A stretch of DNA of 64,000 nucleotides. Source: Bog-756 sp963813525 (lineage in GTDB: Bacteria > Actinomycetota > Acidimicrobiia > Acidimicrobiales > RAAP-2). The notes under the pieces are model-generated. The model saw only the letters and a program-made list of their open reading frames with translations, had not been told where the DNA came from and ran no database searches. This document shows positions 50,565-59,674 of the stretch, piece by piece. The first letter of the stretch is position 1. Every line of letters starts with the position of its first letter. The stretch lies in NCBI GenBank assembly GCA_963813525.1, contig CAWEZI010000005.1, positions 62,001-126,000 of the forward strand. The letters are read 5' to 3'. The translations under genes were made by a program, and so were the position numbers.

Positions 50565-51590
50565 CTACGCCCGCAGAGCCCTGGCCAGCTCGCCCCAGCG
50601 ACCGATCGATGCCGGATCCTGAGCCCAGGCCGTGCCGGCGAAGTAGAGCACCAGGCGCGAGGCGATCCCCCTGTAGCGGTCGGTCAGGCCTTGGTGGACC
50701 GTGGCCCAATCACCGCTCACGCAGAAGTGATCGAGCAGGTCGTCGTCGATCTGAGCAGCCATGCCGGCCAGGTCACCGGCCTTCTGTCGTTGGCGGATCT
50801 GCGCCGTCGTGTCGGGCCGGCCGAGCTGGGCGAAGATGAAGGCGTAGTTGGGTGTGGATCCGTAAAAGGCCACCTGCATGCGGGCGGCGCTGCGCCACGC
50901 GTCGATTTCGGCCGGGGTCGACCCGGGGGCGGCGAAGGCGGGCACGATGAGTTCGAGGTCCTCGAGCGATCGACCCGCCCGCGACGATCCGGCGCTCAGG
51001 TGGGGGATCACTGTCTCGCTTAGATAAGCGGGTGTGTTCAGGGGGTGAACGTGAACGCCGTCGGCGTGGGCCGCCGCCATCTCCAGCATCCACGGATTGA
51101 CGGCGGCTACGTCGATGGGTGGATCAGGGACGTCGATCGGCCCCGGCGACCAGATGTCGGGGAGGAGGGACAAGTCCCAGAACTCACTGTGGTAGTCGAG
51201 GGGGCGCTCACCGCGGAAGGCGGCAAAGACGGCCCGGAGGGCGGCGATGTAGTCCTGCAGCCGGGTCCCGGGATGGTCGAACGGGCTGCCGTACCGGCGC
51301 TCGATGTGGGCACGTACCTGCGTACCGAGCCCGAGGCGGAACCTACCCTTGGTCACTTCGGCAAGCTCCCAGGCCACCGAGGCGGTGACCATCGGGCTGC
51401 GGGGGAAGGCCACGGCGATGCCGGTGAGCACGTCGATGTCTGCGGCCAGGGCAGCAGCCGCGCAGCTCAAATAGGCCGTACGCCCCGCTTCGGTGATGAC
51501 CAGGCCGCTGAATCCCGCCCCTTCGGCGTCACGGGCCAGCGCCTGGACCCTCCGGAGAGGGAGCCCGCCGGTCATGAGGTCGACCTTCAC
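50565..51590 (-). CDS. F420-dependent LLM-class oxidoreductase
   Basis: 341 residues of the luciferase-like TIM barrel. FSGLVITEAGRTAYLSCAAA, LTGIAVAFPRSPM and RFRLGLGTQVRAHIERRYG are typical of the F420-dependent MSMEG_2256-type subfamily. The cofactor would be the deazaflavin F420; the substrate is unknown. GTG 51590 is where similarity starts; the open frame upstream is low-complexity. Confidence 0.84.
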   Translation of the reverse strand: MKVDLMTGGLPLRRVQALARDAEGAGFSGLVITEAGRTAYLSCAAAALAADIDVLTGIAVAFPRSPMVTASVAWELAEVTKGRFRLGLGTQVRAHIERRYGSPFDHPGTRLQDYIAALRAVFAAFRGERPLDYHSEFWDLSLLPDIWSPGPIDVPDPPIDVAAVNPWMLEMAAAHADGVHVHPLNTPAYLSETVIPHLSAGSSRAGRSLEDLELIVPAFAAPGSTPAEIDAWRSAARMQVAFYGSTPNYAFIFAQLGRPDTTAQIRQRQKAGDLAGMAAQIDDDLLDHFCVSGDWATVHQGLTDRYRGIASRLVLYFAGTAWAQDPASIGRWGELARALRA

Positions 51591-51663
51591 CGGCGGTGGC
51601 CGGGGACGAGCTGCTGCCCGCCGACGCCGGTCGGTTGGTGAGGTTTGCCGGATGAAAGAAGGA

Positions 51664-52131
51664 TCAGGCGGTGGGCGGCGGGTCCAGCTGAGGGACGTCC
51701 ACCGTGGCCCGCCACAGGAGGATGTACTGAGGACAGGCGACGGCGGCGGCCGCGGTGGGGGGGCTGCAGATCGGGGTGCCGGTGGCCTCGACCGTGGCCG
51801 TGCCGTCGCTCTCGACCTCGAATGTCGTCGTCGACGATCCGCTTGGGGTGGTCGCTCCGGACACCAGGACAAGGACCGGGCTCGACTCGACGGCCTGCGC
51901 CTCCGACCAGCGCAGGGGCCCGCCTGTCAGCTGCACCACCACCAAATCGCCCTTGGTGGCCACCACCGTCGAGCCATTGCTCGAGTTGGTCAGGACGATC
52001 GTGGTGGACACTGACGTCGACTTGGGTTTCGCTTTCGACGCCGCACTTGCCGCACTGACGGTACCGAATGCCGCTAGGGAGAGGGCCAGCGCCACACCGG
52101 TGGCGACGGCTCCGTGCCGCAACGTGGGCAT
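51664..52131 (-). CDS. Secreted hypothetical protein, possibly chagasin-like fold
   Basis: 155 residues with a clear Sec signal (GVALALSLAAFGTVSAASA). The mature part is beta-rich: KGDLVVVQLTGGPLRW, TTTFEVESDGTATVEATG, and a late Cys pair (CSPP..ACPQ) before LLWRATVDV. The GDLVVVxL..W and final W-R-A-T-V-D-V pattern resembles I42/chagasin-like domains, but I would not assign inhibitor activity. It is 73 bp upstream of the F420 gene on the same strand. Confidence 0.6.
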   Translation of the reverse strand: MPTLRHGAVATGVALALSLAAFGTVSAASAASKAKPKSTSVSTTIVLTNSSNGSTVVATKGDLVVVQLTGGPLRWSEAQAVESSPVLVLVSGATTPSGSSTTTFEVESDGTATVEATGTPICSPPTAAAAVACPQYILLWRATVDVPQLDPPPTA

Positions 52132-52221
52132 CTTTCCGCCCTCCTCGTCGACCGGTCTTTCCCCCGACCGGGTTGCTGGTCACGGTACGCCCAACCGTCT
52201 CGGCTTTCAAGAGGTCGGCGA

Positions 52222-52593
52222 TCAATCTCGGTCGGTGTGCGATCTAGCCCGATCCGGACCCATCTCATCGGGTTCCGGAGCCGAACCTGGCTCGGACTGA
52301 TCGGGATGCAGGTGCCTCTCCACGCTGGCCACCTTGGACGTCAAGGCGTCGTGGACGCCGCTTCTCTGGTCGATCTTGATGACCACGCTGAGGCGGGGCG
52401 CCGACTCTGACATTTTGGCCATGCAGGCATGAATGAGGTCCATGACCTCGTCCCATTCGCCTTCGACGTTGGTGAACATGGCGTTGGTCTGATTGGCCAG
52501 GCCGCTGGCCCGCACCAGGGCCACCGCTTCGGCTACCGACCCGCCCACCGACTCGCCCACGCCCAACGGCGTAATGGAGAAAGCAACCAACAT
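52222..52593 (-). CDS. MTH1187-family thiamine-binding protein
   Basis: 123 residues. MLVAFSITPLGVGESVGGSVAEAVALV, NAMFTNVEGEWDEVMDLI and SAPRLSVVIKIDQR (in part) are the hallmarks of the MTH1187/YkoF-like ferredoxin fold that binds thiamine-like ligands. The last 30 residues are a charged tail. It is divergent from the DUF202 pair. Confidence 0.8.
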   Translation of the reverse strand: MLVAFSITPLGVGESVGGSVAEAVALVRASGLANQTNAMFTNVEGEWDEVMDLIHACMAKMSESAPRLSVVIKIDQRSGVHDALTSKVASVERHLHPDQSEPGSAPEPDEMGPDRARSHTDRD

Positions 52594-52701
52594 CGACCCA
52601 TGGTGCCAAAGAATGGCGGACCACTCAGTGCCATACGTTGATTGGTGGCCAGAATCCGATCAGGGGGCGACACCCTCGGTAGGCTGCCGGCAGACCCGGT
52701 T

Positions 52702-53058
52702 ATGACCGAGAACGACGACCAACAGGATCACGAGCCCGACGTCCGGTTCAGCTACGCCAACGAGCGCACCTTCTTGGCCTGGAATCGGACGGCTCTGGCC
52801 CTCGTCGCCACCGGTGTGGCTGCCACCCAACTCCTCCCCGAGTTCGGAGTGACCGGGGGCCGTCGCATCCTGGGCCTTCCTCTCATCGCCCTCGGCGCTG
52901 TGGTGGCGCTGACCAGCTTCCTCCACTGGCGGGCCAACGAGCGAGCCATGCGCCGTGACCAGCCCCTGCCGGGTTCGCCCATGCCGTTGGTACTGTCGAT
53001 CGGTATCGGCGTGGTGGCGGTCATCGCCGTCGTGCTGGCTGCCGTGGGTTCGCGGTAG
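52702..53058 (+). CDS. DUF202 (YidH-type) membrane protein
   Basis: 118 residues with RFSYANERTFLAWNRTALALVATGVA, the DUF202 signature, and three membrane helices. Function is unknown. ATG 52702 is preceded by TAGGCT (52680-52685), a possible -10. The companion DUF202 gene starts 13 bp later. Confidence 0.78.
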   Translation: MTENDDQQDHEPDVRFSYANERTFLAWNRTALALVATGVAATQLLPEFGVTGGRRILGLPLIALGAVVALTSFLHWRANERAMRRDQPLPGSPMPLVLSIGIGVVAVIAVVLAAVGSR

Positions 53059-53071
53059 AGCGGGGGCAGGT

Positions 53072-53407
53072 TTGGACATCGACGCCGAGCGCCCGCCGCT
53101 CGACCCCGGTCTGGCCAGCGAGCGGACCTCCCTGGCCTGGAATCGATCGGGCCTGGCCGTGCTGGCCGTCGTGGCCATCATGCTTCGAAGGCTGTGGCCG
53201 TTGCGCGGCGAGAAAGAAGTGGTCGTTCTGATAATCCTGGGGATCGGGGCCCTGCTGTGGGCCCTCGGTATGTTCATGGCATCCCGGTCCCAAAACGCAG
53301 AGGGTTCGAGCGGTCTGCTGAGCGCGTCCAACGGCCGGATCCTGACCATCGGCACGCTGGTTCTTGCCGCGGCGGGCTTCCTGCTCAGCCTCTTCGCTCT
53401 GCCCTGA
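53072..53407 (+). CDS. DUF202 (YidG-type) membrane protein
   Basis: 111 residues: LASERTSLAWNRSGLAVLAV followed by three hydrophobic helices. It is the short partner of the preceding YidH-type protein; E. coli also encodes YidH and YidG side by side. The start TTG 53072, after GGGGGCAGG, is the most plausible. The pair may form one membrane complex of unknown role. Confidence 0.7.
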   Translation: MDIDAERPPLDPGLASERTSLAWNRSGLAVLAVVAIMLRRLWPLRGEKEVVVLIILGIGALLWALGMFMASRSQNAEGSSGLLSASNGRILTIGTLVLAAAGFLLSLFALP

Positions 53408-53532
53408 CCACCGTCCGTCTGACGCCGTCAGTCTGCCGCTGGTACAGCCTGCCGCTCGTACCGGTCGGCCCGACCGATGCAGATGGTCCCATTCGGACCG
53501 GTGCCCACTCCGCCGGCCCAACCCGGCCGGGT

Positions 53533-54663
53533 CTACGGCTTGCCGACGATGACGTCGCCCGAGTGGTCGACGGCCACGCAGAACGAAGCCGTGGGGCACG
53601 AGACCGAGGCCAGCATGTGCGACCCGTCGGCGTCGGTGCGCGACCAGGTGCCGTTGCTCCACTCGAGTACCCCTCCCGAACCATCCACAGCCACACAGAA
53701 CGAGGCTGTGGGGCACGAGACGCTGGTGGGAGCCACCCCGATGGTCGTGGTGGGAGCGGGCCCCGGCTCGATCCGTACCGGGGCCGACCAGCCCAATCCG
53801 CTCCAGTAGAGCGCGTCACCCCCACCGTTGACCGATACGCAGAACGAGGGGGTCGCGCACGAGACTCCTGTGAAAGGAGCGCTGCTTCCCTCCGGATCGG
53901 GCATCGACCAGCTCTCGCCGTTCCATTGCGAGAGCCCACCCGACGCCGACATGCAGAACATCGAGGAGACGCAGGAGATGGCCGACACCGATCCCCAGTC
54001 ACCGCTGGTGCGGTTCCATAACGTGCCGCTCAGGGAGAATGCGTTCCCTTCGGCGTCCACCGCCGCGCAGTAAGACGATGGTGCGCATCCCACCGCCTCG
54101 AGACCGCTGGCCCCGCCCAAAGTGACCGGGGCAGACCAGCTCTGTCCGTTGAAGGTGATGACCTGGACTGCTCCGGACGGGATGGCGACACAGAAACTGG
54201 GGCTGGCACACGAGACCGAGATGGCGCCCGGCCCGATGGCCTGAGGTGAGGCCGGCGTCGGGCCGGACCAGTCCACTCCGTCGAAGTGGTAGGCGCGTCC
54301 CACGTTGTCGAAAGCCACGCAGGACGAGGTGCCACCACAGGACACCGTTACGAGCTGGTTCCCCGGAGCCACCGGGTGGGGGGCGGAGAAACGCAAAGGA
54401 AGTCCCCGATCAGGGGCGGCGGGCGCCGTGGAGGGCGTCACCGAGGTGGTGGTCGTCGGGCTGTGGGTTGAGGACGAGGGGGTTCCCGAAGACGACCCGC
54501 AGCCGGCTGCCACCAGCGCCGCCCCTGCTGTGAGCAGGGCTCCGTAGGAGGCGCGCCGCACGCCGGCAGTCCTCGGCCGACGTCTGGACCGATCAACGCC
54601 TCGGGCGATCAAGGTCCGGATCGGCCGATGCCTGGGATGCGAGTCGGAGCCAAAAAAGGCCAC
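53533..54663 (-). CDS. Lipoprotein with seven SCxxxxxC repeats (probable propeller)
   Basis: 376 residues. A lipobox (LVAAGC) follows a basic N-terminus. After a Ser/Thr spacer come seven repeats of about 40 residues, each with a C-x5-C pair (SCGGTSSC, SCASPSFC, GCAPSSYC, SCVSSMFC, SCATPSFC, SCPTASFC twice), then VAVDxxG and a NGxSW strand. Seven such units suggest a disulfide-stapled seven-bladed beta-propeller on the cell surface. Function is unknown. It begins 9 bp after the amidohydrolase stop. Confidence 0.78.
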   Translation of the reverse strand: MAFFGSDSHPRHRPIRTLIARGVDRSRRRPRTAGVRRASYGALLTAGAALVAAGCGSSSGTPSSSTHSPTTTTSVTPSTAPAAPDRGLPLRFSAPHPVAPGNQLVTVSCGGTSSCVAFDNVGRAYHFDGVDWSGPTPASPQAIGPGAISVSCASPSFCVAIPSGAVQVITFNGQSWSAPVTLGGASGLEAVGCAPSSYCAAVDAEGNAFSLSGTLWNRTSGDWGSVSAISCVSSMFCMSASGGLSQWNGESWSMPDPEGSSAPFTGVSCATPSFCVSVNGGGDALYWSGLGWSAPVRIEPGPAPTTTIGVAPTSVSCPTASFCVAVDGSGGVLEWSNGTWSRTDADGSHMLASVSCPTASFCVAVDHSGDVIVGKP

Positions 54664-54672
54664 CGCTGGTGA

Positions 54673-55818
54673 CTACCGGCCCAGCAGGGTGCCGATGTTG
54701 TCACGGAAGAGCCCCGGATCACCGTCCGGCGACCCACCGATTCGGGCATAGTCCTCGATGGGCGTGGCCGTGCCCTCCGAATGGGGGTAGTCGCTACAGC
54801 ACATGAACAGGTCACCGGACCGGGCCATCAGCCGTTCGGGCTGCTCGTAGGAGAAGGAGGACACGCGCACGTGGCGTTTGAAGTACTCGCTCGGGCGCAG
54901 GGTCAGTGTGACCGGCGCCTGACCGTTGAGAACGGAAGTGAACTCCCATCCACCATCCAGCATCATCAGGTACTGGGGAACCCACACCGAGGAGAGCTCG
55001 ACGATCCCGATGTGGAGCTTCGGATGGCGGTCGAAGACGCCGTTCAGGATCAGATCGGTGACGGCGATGGCCGGGGGGACCCACAAGAAGACCGATTCGA
55101 GGGCGGGAACGAAGGACTCATCAGGTCCCGGATAAAAGGCCTCATCGAGGATCCGTGGCTGGTCGGCGACGTGGAAAACGGGGGTGACCCCATGGTCGAC
55201 GAAGGCCGCCCACATCCGGTCGTGGTCCGGATGGGACAGCGGACGGCCGTCGACGGCGGCCGGGGCGATCATCCCGAGCCGCACACCCGCCGACGCCATT
55301 CGGGCGAGCTGGTCCTCGAGCCAGGCGGGGTCACGCAGGGTGAGGTGGGCCACCGGATGGAGCCGGCCCCCTCCTTCCTCGGACACCGTGGCGCACCACC
55401 GGTTCCAGGCCGCCATGTTGGCCATGAGGGCGGTGTGGGCCTCGGAGAGGCGACGCTCCCACAAAAGCCCGAAGTTGGGGAAGAGGACGGCTTCGTCGAG
55501 CCCCATCCGGGTCAACTGCTTGGCCCGGGAGGTGGGCTCCCAGTACTCGGCCGGGAGAGCCTCGTCGTAGCTGTACTCCGGAGGGAGGTTCTGCCTGCAC
55601 CGCTGTCGATTCCTCCCGATGGCCTTGGTGTCGCCGGGGAGCTGCACATCGGCCAGGTCGAGGTGTCCGCCTCGCCAGCTGAGCCAGGGGTATCCGAACT
55701 CGTCGTCGACGATGCCCAGGGCCTCGTGGCGCAGCGGCGGATCGATGTACTCCGTCCACAGCGTGCGGCTTTCGTAGAGATGCTGGTCCGAGTCGATGAT
55801 GACAGCCACCACCGTCAT
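54673..55818 (-). CDS. Amidohydrolase 2-family metal-dependent hydrolase
   Basis: 381 residues, TIM-barrel. The N-terminal metal site is IIDSDQHLYE, a central His is in VFHVADQP, and the C-terminal acid is in CCSDYPHSEGT. The family includes decarboxylases and hydrolases of aromatic or lactone substrates; mycobacterial homologues act in side-chain or ring degradation. Substrate is not evident. It is followed within 9 bp by the propeller lipoprotein. Confidence 0.82.
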   Translation of the reverse strand: MTVVAVIIDSDQHLYESRTLWTEYIDPPLRHEALGIVDDEFGYPWLSWRGGHLDLADVQLPGDTKAIGRNRQRCRQNLPPEYSYDEALPAEYWEPTSRAKQLTRMGLDEAVLFPNFGLLWERRLSEAHTALMANMAAWNRWCATVSEEGGGRLHPVAHLTLRDPAWLEDQLARMASAGVRLGMIAPAAVDGRPLSHPDHDRMWAAFVDHGVTPVFHVADQPRILDEAFYPGPDESFVPALESVFLWVPPAIAVTDLILNGVFDRHPKLHIGIVELSSVWVPQYLMMLDGGWEFTSVLNGQAPVTLTLRPSEYFKRHVRVSSFSYEQPERLMARSGDLFMCCSDYPHSEGTATPIEDYARIGGSPDGDPGLFRDNIGTLLGR

Positions 55819-56012
55819 GCTAACTGCGTGATCAAACGAGCGCTCGGGCCATCCCTACGCCCGTCCTGACAGCTCCCGGTCCGCCTCTGCGCTGAGCCCG
55901 ACCTGCTTGGCCGGAGGGGCAGAGCCCCACTGGAGGATCCACCGCCGCCGCCCGACGGCGGATGATGATGAATGGGTCCGTGCGGGGGGATGAGGACGCT
56001 TAGGGAGGTCTC

Positions 56013-56768
56013 ATGTTGGATGCTCGCAAGCTGGTTGCCGAATTCGTCGGCACGGCGATCCTGGTCTTTGTGGCCGTCGGGGTGGCCACACTGTGCTTCG
56101 GCTTCAAGCTGTTCGGGACCAGTTATGCAGCCGGTGTGGTGACCACCGCCTTGGCCTTCGGTCTGGTGCTCATGGCCCTGGTCTACGCCATCGGACCCAT
56201 CTCCGGGTGTCACGTGAATCCGGCGGTGTCGCTCGGTTTCGTCATTTCCGGCCGGATGGCCATCACCGAAGCCATCGGGTACTGGGTGGCCCAGGTGGCC
56301 GGGGGCATCGCCGGTGCCTACGGCCTGTACGCCGTCTTTACCGGCTCGCCCATCTATTCCAAGAGCGTCCAGGGCCTCGGAGCCGACGGATACGGAGCGG
56401 CGTCGAGGATCCGGCTCGATGCCGGCAGTGCCTTCGCCGTCGAGACCATCCTCACCTTCATCTTCGTCACGGTGATCCTCTTCGCCACCTCCAAGGTGGC
56501 CCGGGAGTCGATGGCCGGGTTGGCCATCGGCGTGGCCCTGGTGTTCTGCCACCTTGTCGGGATCGCCCTGACCGGGACCTCGGTCAACCCGGCCCGCAGC
56601 ATCGGACCGGCTCTGGTGGTCGGTGGCACGGCTCTCAGCCAGCTGTGGCTGTTCATCGTGGCTCCGCTGGTCGGCGGCTTCATCGCCGCCATGTTCTACG
56701 GTCTCCTGACCCGGTACACGTCCACGGAAGTGCCGGCTGATGCCGTACCCCCCGACTCGGACCCCTGA
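56013..56768 (+). CDS. aqpZ: Aquaporin Z-type channel
   Basis: 251 residues, six membrane helices and the two NPA boxes, HVNPAVSLGF near residue 68 and SVNPARSIGP near residue 190, the latter with the selectivity Arg. This points to water conduction rather than glycerol. GGGAGG precedes ATG 56013. It stands alone, divergent from the amidohydrolase. Confidence 0.92.
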   Translation: MLDARKLVAEFVGTAILVFVAVGVATLCFGFKLFGTSYAAGVVTTALAFGLVLMALVYAIGPISGCHVNPAVSLGFVISGRMAITEAIGYWVAQVAGGIAGAYGLYAVFTGSPIYSKSVQGLGADGYGAASRIRLDAGSAFAVETILTFIFVTVILFATSKVARESMAGLAIGVALVFCHLVGIALTGTSVNPARSIGPALVVGGTALSQLWLFIVAPLVGGFIAAMFYGLLTRYTSTEVPADAVPPDSDP

Positions 56769-56877
56769 CCCTGAGCGGCCGCCCGTAGCCCGGAGCGGAA
56801 AGGCGCAACCCGGAGCGGTAAGGCGCGGCCCGGCGCCGGCTAAGGCGCCTGCCGGCACGACCCGTATCATGGCGCCG

Positions 56878-57660
56878 GTGAGATCGGGCGACGTGACGAC
56901 CAGCGTCGACGGCCAGGGAGTGGCCACAGTCGAGATACACCGGCCGCCCGACAATTACTTCGACGTCGATCTCATCACCAGTCTGGCCGATACCTACGCT
57001 GAGCTGGACGGCGATCGGAGCTGTCGGGCCATCGTGCTCTGCTCCGAGGGAAAGAATTTCTGTGCCGGTGCCGACTTCACCGGCAGCTCGGGAGCGCGGT
57101 CGGTGTCGAGCGGTGAGGACGGGGCGGGTCAGCTGTACCACCAGGCCGCCCGCCTACTGGACAGCCTCACGCCGGTGGTCGCTGCGGTGCAAGGGGCGGC
57201 GGTAGGAGGCGGACTCGGTTTGGCCTGCACAGCCGACTTCCGGGTCGGCTGTCCTGAGGCCCGGTTTGCGGCCAACTTCGCCCGGCTGGGGTTTCACCAT
57301 GGATTCGGATTGACTGTGACCCTTCCGGCCATCGTTGGCCAACAGCACGCCCTCGAGCTCCTCCTCACCGGCCGGCGCATCGCCGGAGAGGAGGCGGCCG
57401 CCATGGGACTCTGCGACCGGTTGGTGGAGAGAGGGGAGGTGCGGAAGGCAGCCCACGATCTCGCCGCCGACATTGCCGGGTCGGCGCCGCTGGCCGTCCG
57501 GTCCATCCGTCAGACCATGCGCGCCGGGTTGGCCGCCTCTTTTCGGGTCGCCACCGTCCGCGAGCGGGAGGAGCAGGATCGTCTGCGCCTGACCAGTGAC
57601 TTTGCCGAGGGCGTGCGGGCGGCGGCTGAGCGGCGCCCACCCCGGTTCAGCGGGAGTTGA
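56878..57660 (+). CDS. Enoyl-CoA hydratase/isomerase-family protein
   Basis: 260 residues of the crotonase fold. The oxyanion-hole segments are GKNFCAGADFTG (about 50-61) and AAVQGAAVGGGLGLACTADFRV (in part, about 98-118). One catalytic Glu position is near PEARFAANF, but Gly-His residues replace the usual second Glu (LGFHHGFG), so the reaction may not be a standard hydration. GTG 56878 lies 7 nt after TATCAT (56865-56870), suggesting a leaderless message; ATG 56869 would sit in the -10 box. Confidence 0.82.
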   Translation: MRSGDVTTSVDGQGVATVEIHRPPDNYFDVDLITSLADTYAELDGDRSCRAIVLCSEGKNFCAGADFTGSSGARSVSSGEDGAGQLYHQAARLLDSLTPVVAAVQGAAVGGGLGLACTADFRVGCPEARFAANFARLGFHHGFGLTVTLPAIVGQQHALELLLTGRRIAGEEAAAMGLCDRLVERGEVRKAAHDLAADIAGSAPLAVRSIRQTMRAGLAASFRVATVREREEQDRLRLTSDFAEGVRAAAERRPPRFSGS

Positions 57661-57733
57661 GGGCCAGAGCCAGCTCCGGTGCGGCGGGCAGGAAGCTCCG
57701 GCGTGGTGGACGGAACGAGTGGTTCGGCGCTGC

Positions 57734-58276
57734 TCAGTCCACTCTGTCGTGGGTGGCCCCAATCAGGGTCACGGCGAAGACAGCCGGAGTGTCGCCGCTG
57801 TTCGACCAGCGGTGCCGCGTTCCATTCTGGATGTAGGTGTCACCGGGGTTGAGGACGACCGTGGCCCCGTCGTCGAGCTCGAGGACGGCCTGTCCGGACA
57901 GAAGGATCCCGTAGTCGATGGTGGCGGTGGTGTGCATGCCCGGATTGTCCGGTTCCGCGTAGCGGGCCAACCCGGGGAGTTTGTCTTCGAGCTCGACCAG
58001 AGCCGATCCGATGTCCAGGTCGGCAGGGACTCCGTGCCCGTCATCGGGTGGAATGGTGAACAGGCCGAAACGGAAACCCCCCAGCGGAGGGAAGTAGGTG
58101 GTGGCCTCGGGTTTCGATCCGTCGTCGGGAAAGTGACTCGGGGCGTCGGCACCCCACAGGCGGTGGAAGTCCATCCCGGGCATCAGGGCCAGAGTCACGG
58201 GCGCAACCATCTGGTCATCGATGAAGACTGCCTTTCCGGCCCGGTCGTGGCCGGTCACAACTCGTCGTACGTCCAT
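57734..58276 (-). CDS. Cupin-domain protein
   Basis: 180 residues. The C-terminal half is a single cupin barrel: MHTTATIDYGILLSGQAVLELDDG (in part, first motif), VVLNPGDTYIQNGTRHRWSN (second motif, in part). The metal-ligand positions are incompletely conserved (H and H visible). The N-terminal half is an extension without a recognised domain. Function unknown. GAGGAG precedes ATG 58276. Confidence 0.78.
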   Translation of the reverse strand: MDVRRVVTGHDRAGKAVFIDDQMVAPVTLALMPGMDFHRLWGADAPSHFPDDGSKPEATTYFPPLGGFRFGLFTIPPDDGHGVPADLDIGSALVELEDKLPGLARYAEPDNPGMHTTATIDYGILLSGQAVLELDDGATVVLNPGDTYIQNGTRHRWSNSGDTPAVFAVTLIGATHDRVD

Positions 58277-58431
58277 GGTGGTCTCCTCACTCCTGTCGGA
58301 CGGCGAGACGCTAACGGGGATCGGTCGAGCCTGCCCCGTCCAGGTCAACGACTGTCCCGCCCTCGCCACTCGTACCCGACGCCACCAGCCCCCTACAATG
58401 ACCGGGAGAGACGAGTTCGAAGGGGAGGACC

Positions 58432-59544
58432 ATGGAGACCGAAGCAGCGATCCTCTGGCAAATGGGCGACGACTGGAAGGTCGAGACGATTCAGCTCGAC
58501 CCCCCCAAGACCGACGAGGTCCTGGTCCGGATCGCAGCATCGGGCATGTGCCACAGCGACGAGCATCTGCGCACCGGTGACCTCGGGGGTATGTACCCGG
58601 TCATCGGGGGACACGAAGGGGCCGGCGTGGTCGAGGAGGTCGGACCCGGTGTCGAGGACATCGCACCCGGCGACCACGTCGTCTTCGGCTTCGTCCCCGC
58701 CTGCGGGAAATGTCCGTCGTGCGCCCGTGGTCATTCCAACCTGTGCGATGTCGGGGCCAGCCTGATGATGGGCGCCCAGGCGGACGGAACCCACCGCCAC
58801 CACGCCTCGGACGGCACGGACCTGGCCACCATGGTGTGCCTGGGCACTTTCGCCAAGCACACCGTGGTCAACAAGGCGTCGTGCGTCAAGATCCTCGACC
58901 ACTACCCGCTGGACAAGGCCTGCCTGGTGGGCTGTGGGGTCACCACCGGATGGGGCTCCGCCGTCTATGCCGCCGACGTGCGCCCCGGCGATGACGTGGT
59001 GGTCATCGGCATCGGTGGGATCGGTGCGTCGGCTGTCCAGGGAGCCCGGTTGGCCGGGGCGGAGCGCATTTTCGCCATCGATCCGGTTCCCTTCAAGCGG
59101 GAGATGGCCACCACCTTCGGCGCCACCCACACCGCCGCCAGCGTCGAGGAGGCCACTCCGCTGATCAACGAGGTGACCTGGGGCAAAAATGCCGACAAGG
59201 TCATCTGTGCCATGGGCGTCGGTGACGGCCACATGATGGAGGCCATCATGCAGCTGGTGGCCAAACGGGGTCGGGTGGTGGTGACAAACATCCACCCCAT
59301 GGCCGAAACCGAGGTCACCCTGTCTCTGACCTGGCTGACTCTGTTGGAGAAGCAGATGGTGGGAACCATCTTCGGCTCGGCCAACATGCGTTACGACATC
59401 CCCCACCTCTTGCGTCTCTACGAGCAGGGGCAGCTCGATCTGGACCGGATGGTCACCCAGAACTACAAGCTCGAAGACATCAACCAGGGCTATGCCGACA
59501 TGCTGGGTGGCAAGAACATCCGAGGCGTCCTCCTCTACGAGTAG
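58432..59544 (+). CDS. NDMA-dependent zinc alcohol dehydrogenase, Rxyl_3153 type
   Basis: 370 residues of the zinc MDR family. Catalytic zinc ligands are in GMCHSDEHLR and GGHEGAG; the structural zinc loop is CGKCPSCARGHSNLC; the cofactor turn is GIGGIGASAVQGA. The sequence type is that of the mycofactocin-associated nicotinoprotein alcohol dehydrogenases, which keep NAD bound and can use N,N-dimethyl-4-nitrosoaniline in vitro. GGGAGGACC precedes ATG 58432. It would oxidise small alcohols. Confidence 0.88.
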   Translation: METEAAILWQMGDDWKVETIQLDPPKTDEVLVRIAASGMCHSDEHLRTGDLGGMYPVIGGHEGAGVVEEVGPGVEDIAPGDHVVFGFVPACGKCPSCARGHSNLCDVGASLMMGAQADGTHRHHASDGTDLATMVCLGTFAKHTVVNKASCVKILDHYPLDKACLVGCGVTTGWGSAVYAADVRPGDDVVVIGIGGIGASAVQGARLAGAERIFAIDPVPFKREMATTFGATHTAASVEEATPLINEVTWGKNADKVICAMGVGDGHMMEAIMQLVAKRGRVVVTNIHPMAETEVTLSLTWLTLLEKQMVGTIFGSANMRYDIPHLLRLYEQGQLDLDRMVTQNYKLEDINQGYADMLGGKNIRGVLLYE

Positions 59545-59674
59545 ACCCTTCACAACCGGCAGCGGACGATGTTGCGTTGTCCCCCGGGAAGTGGTCTGTC
59601 TGATCTGGATATGCGTGACTGACTAACTGAGGACGGTCCCAACCGACCGGCCGTAACCGAACCGTGGCGCGCTG

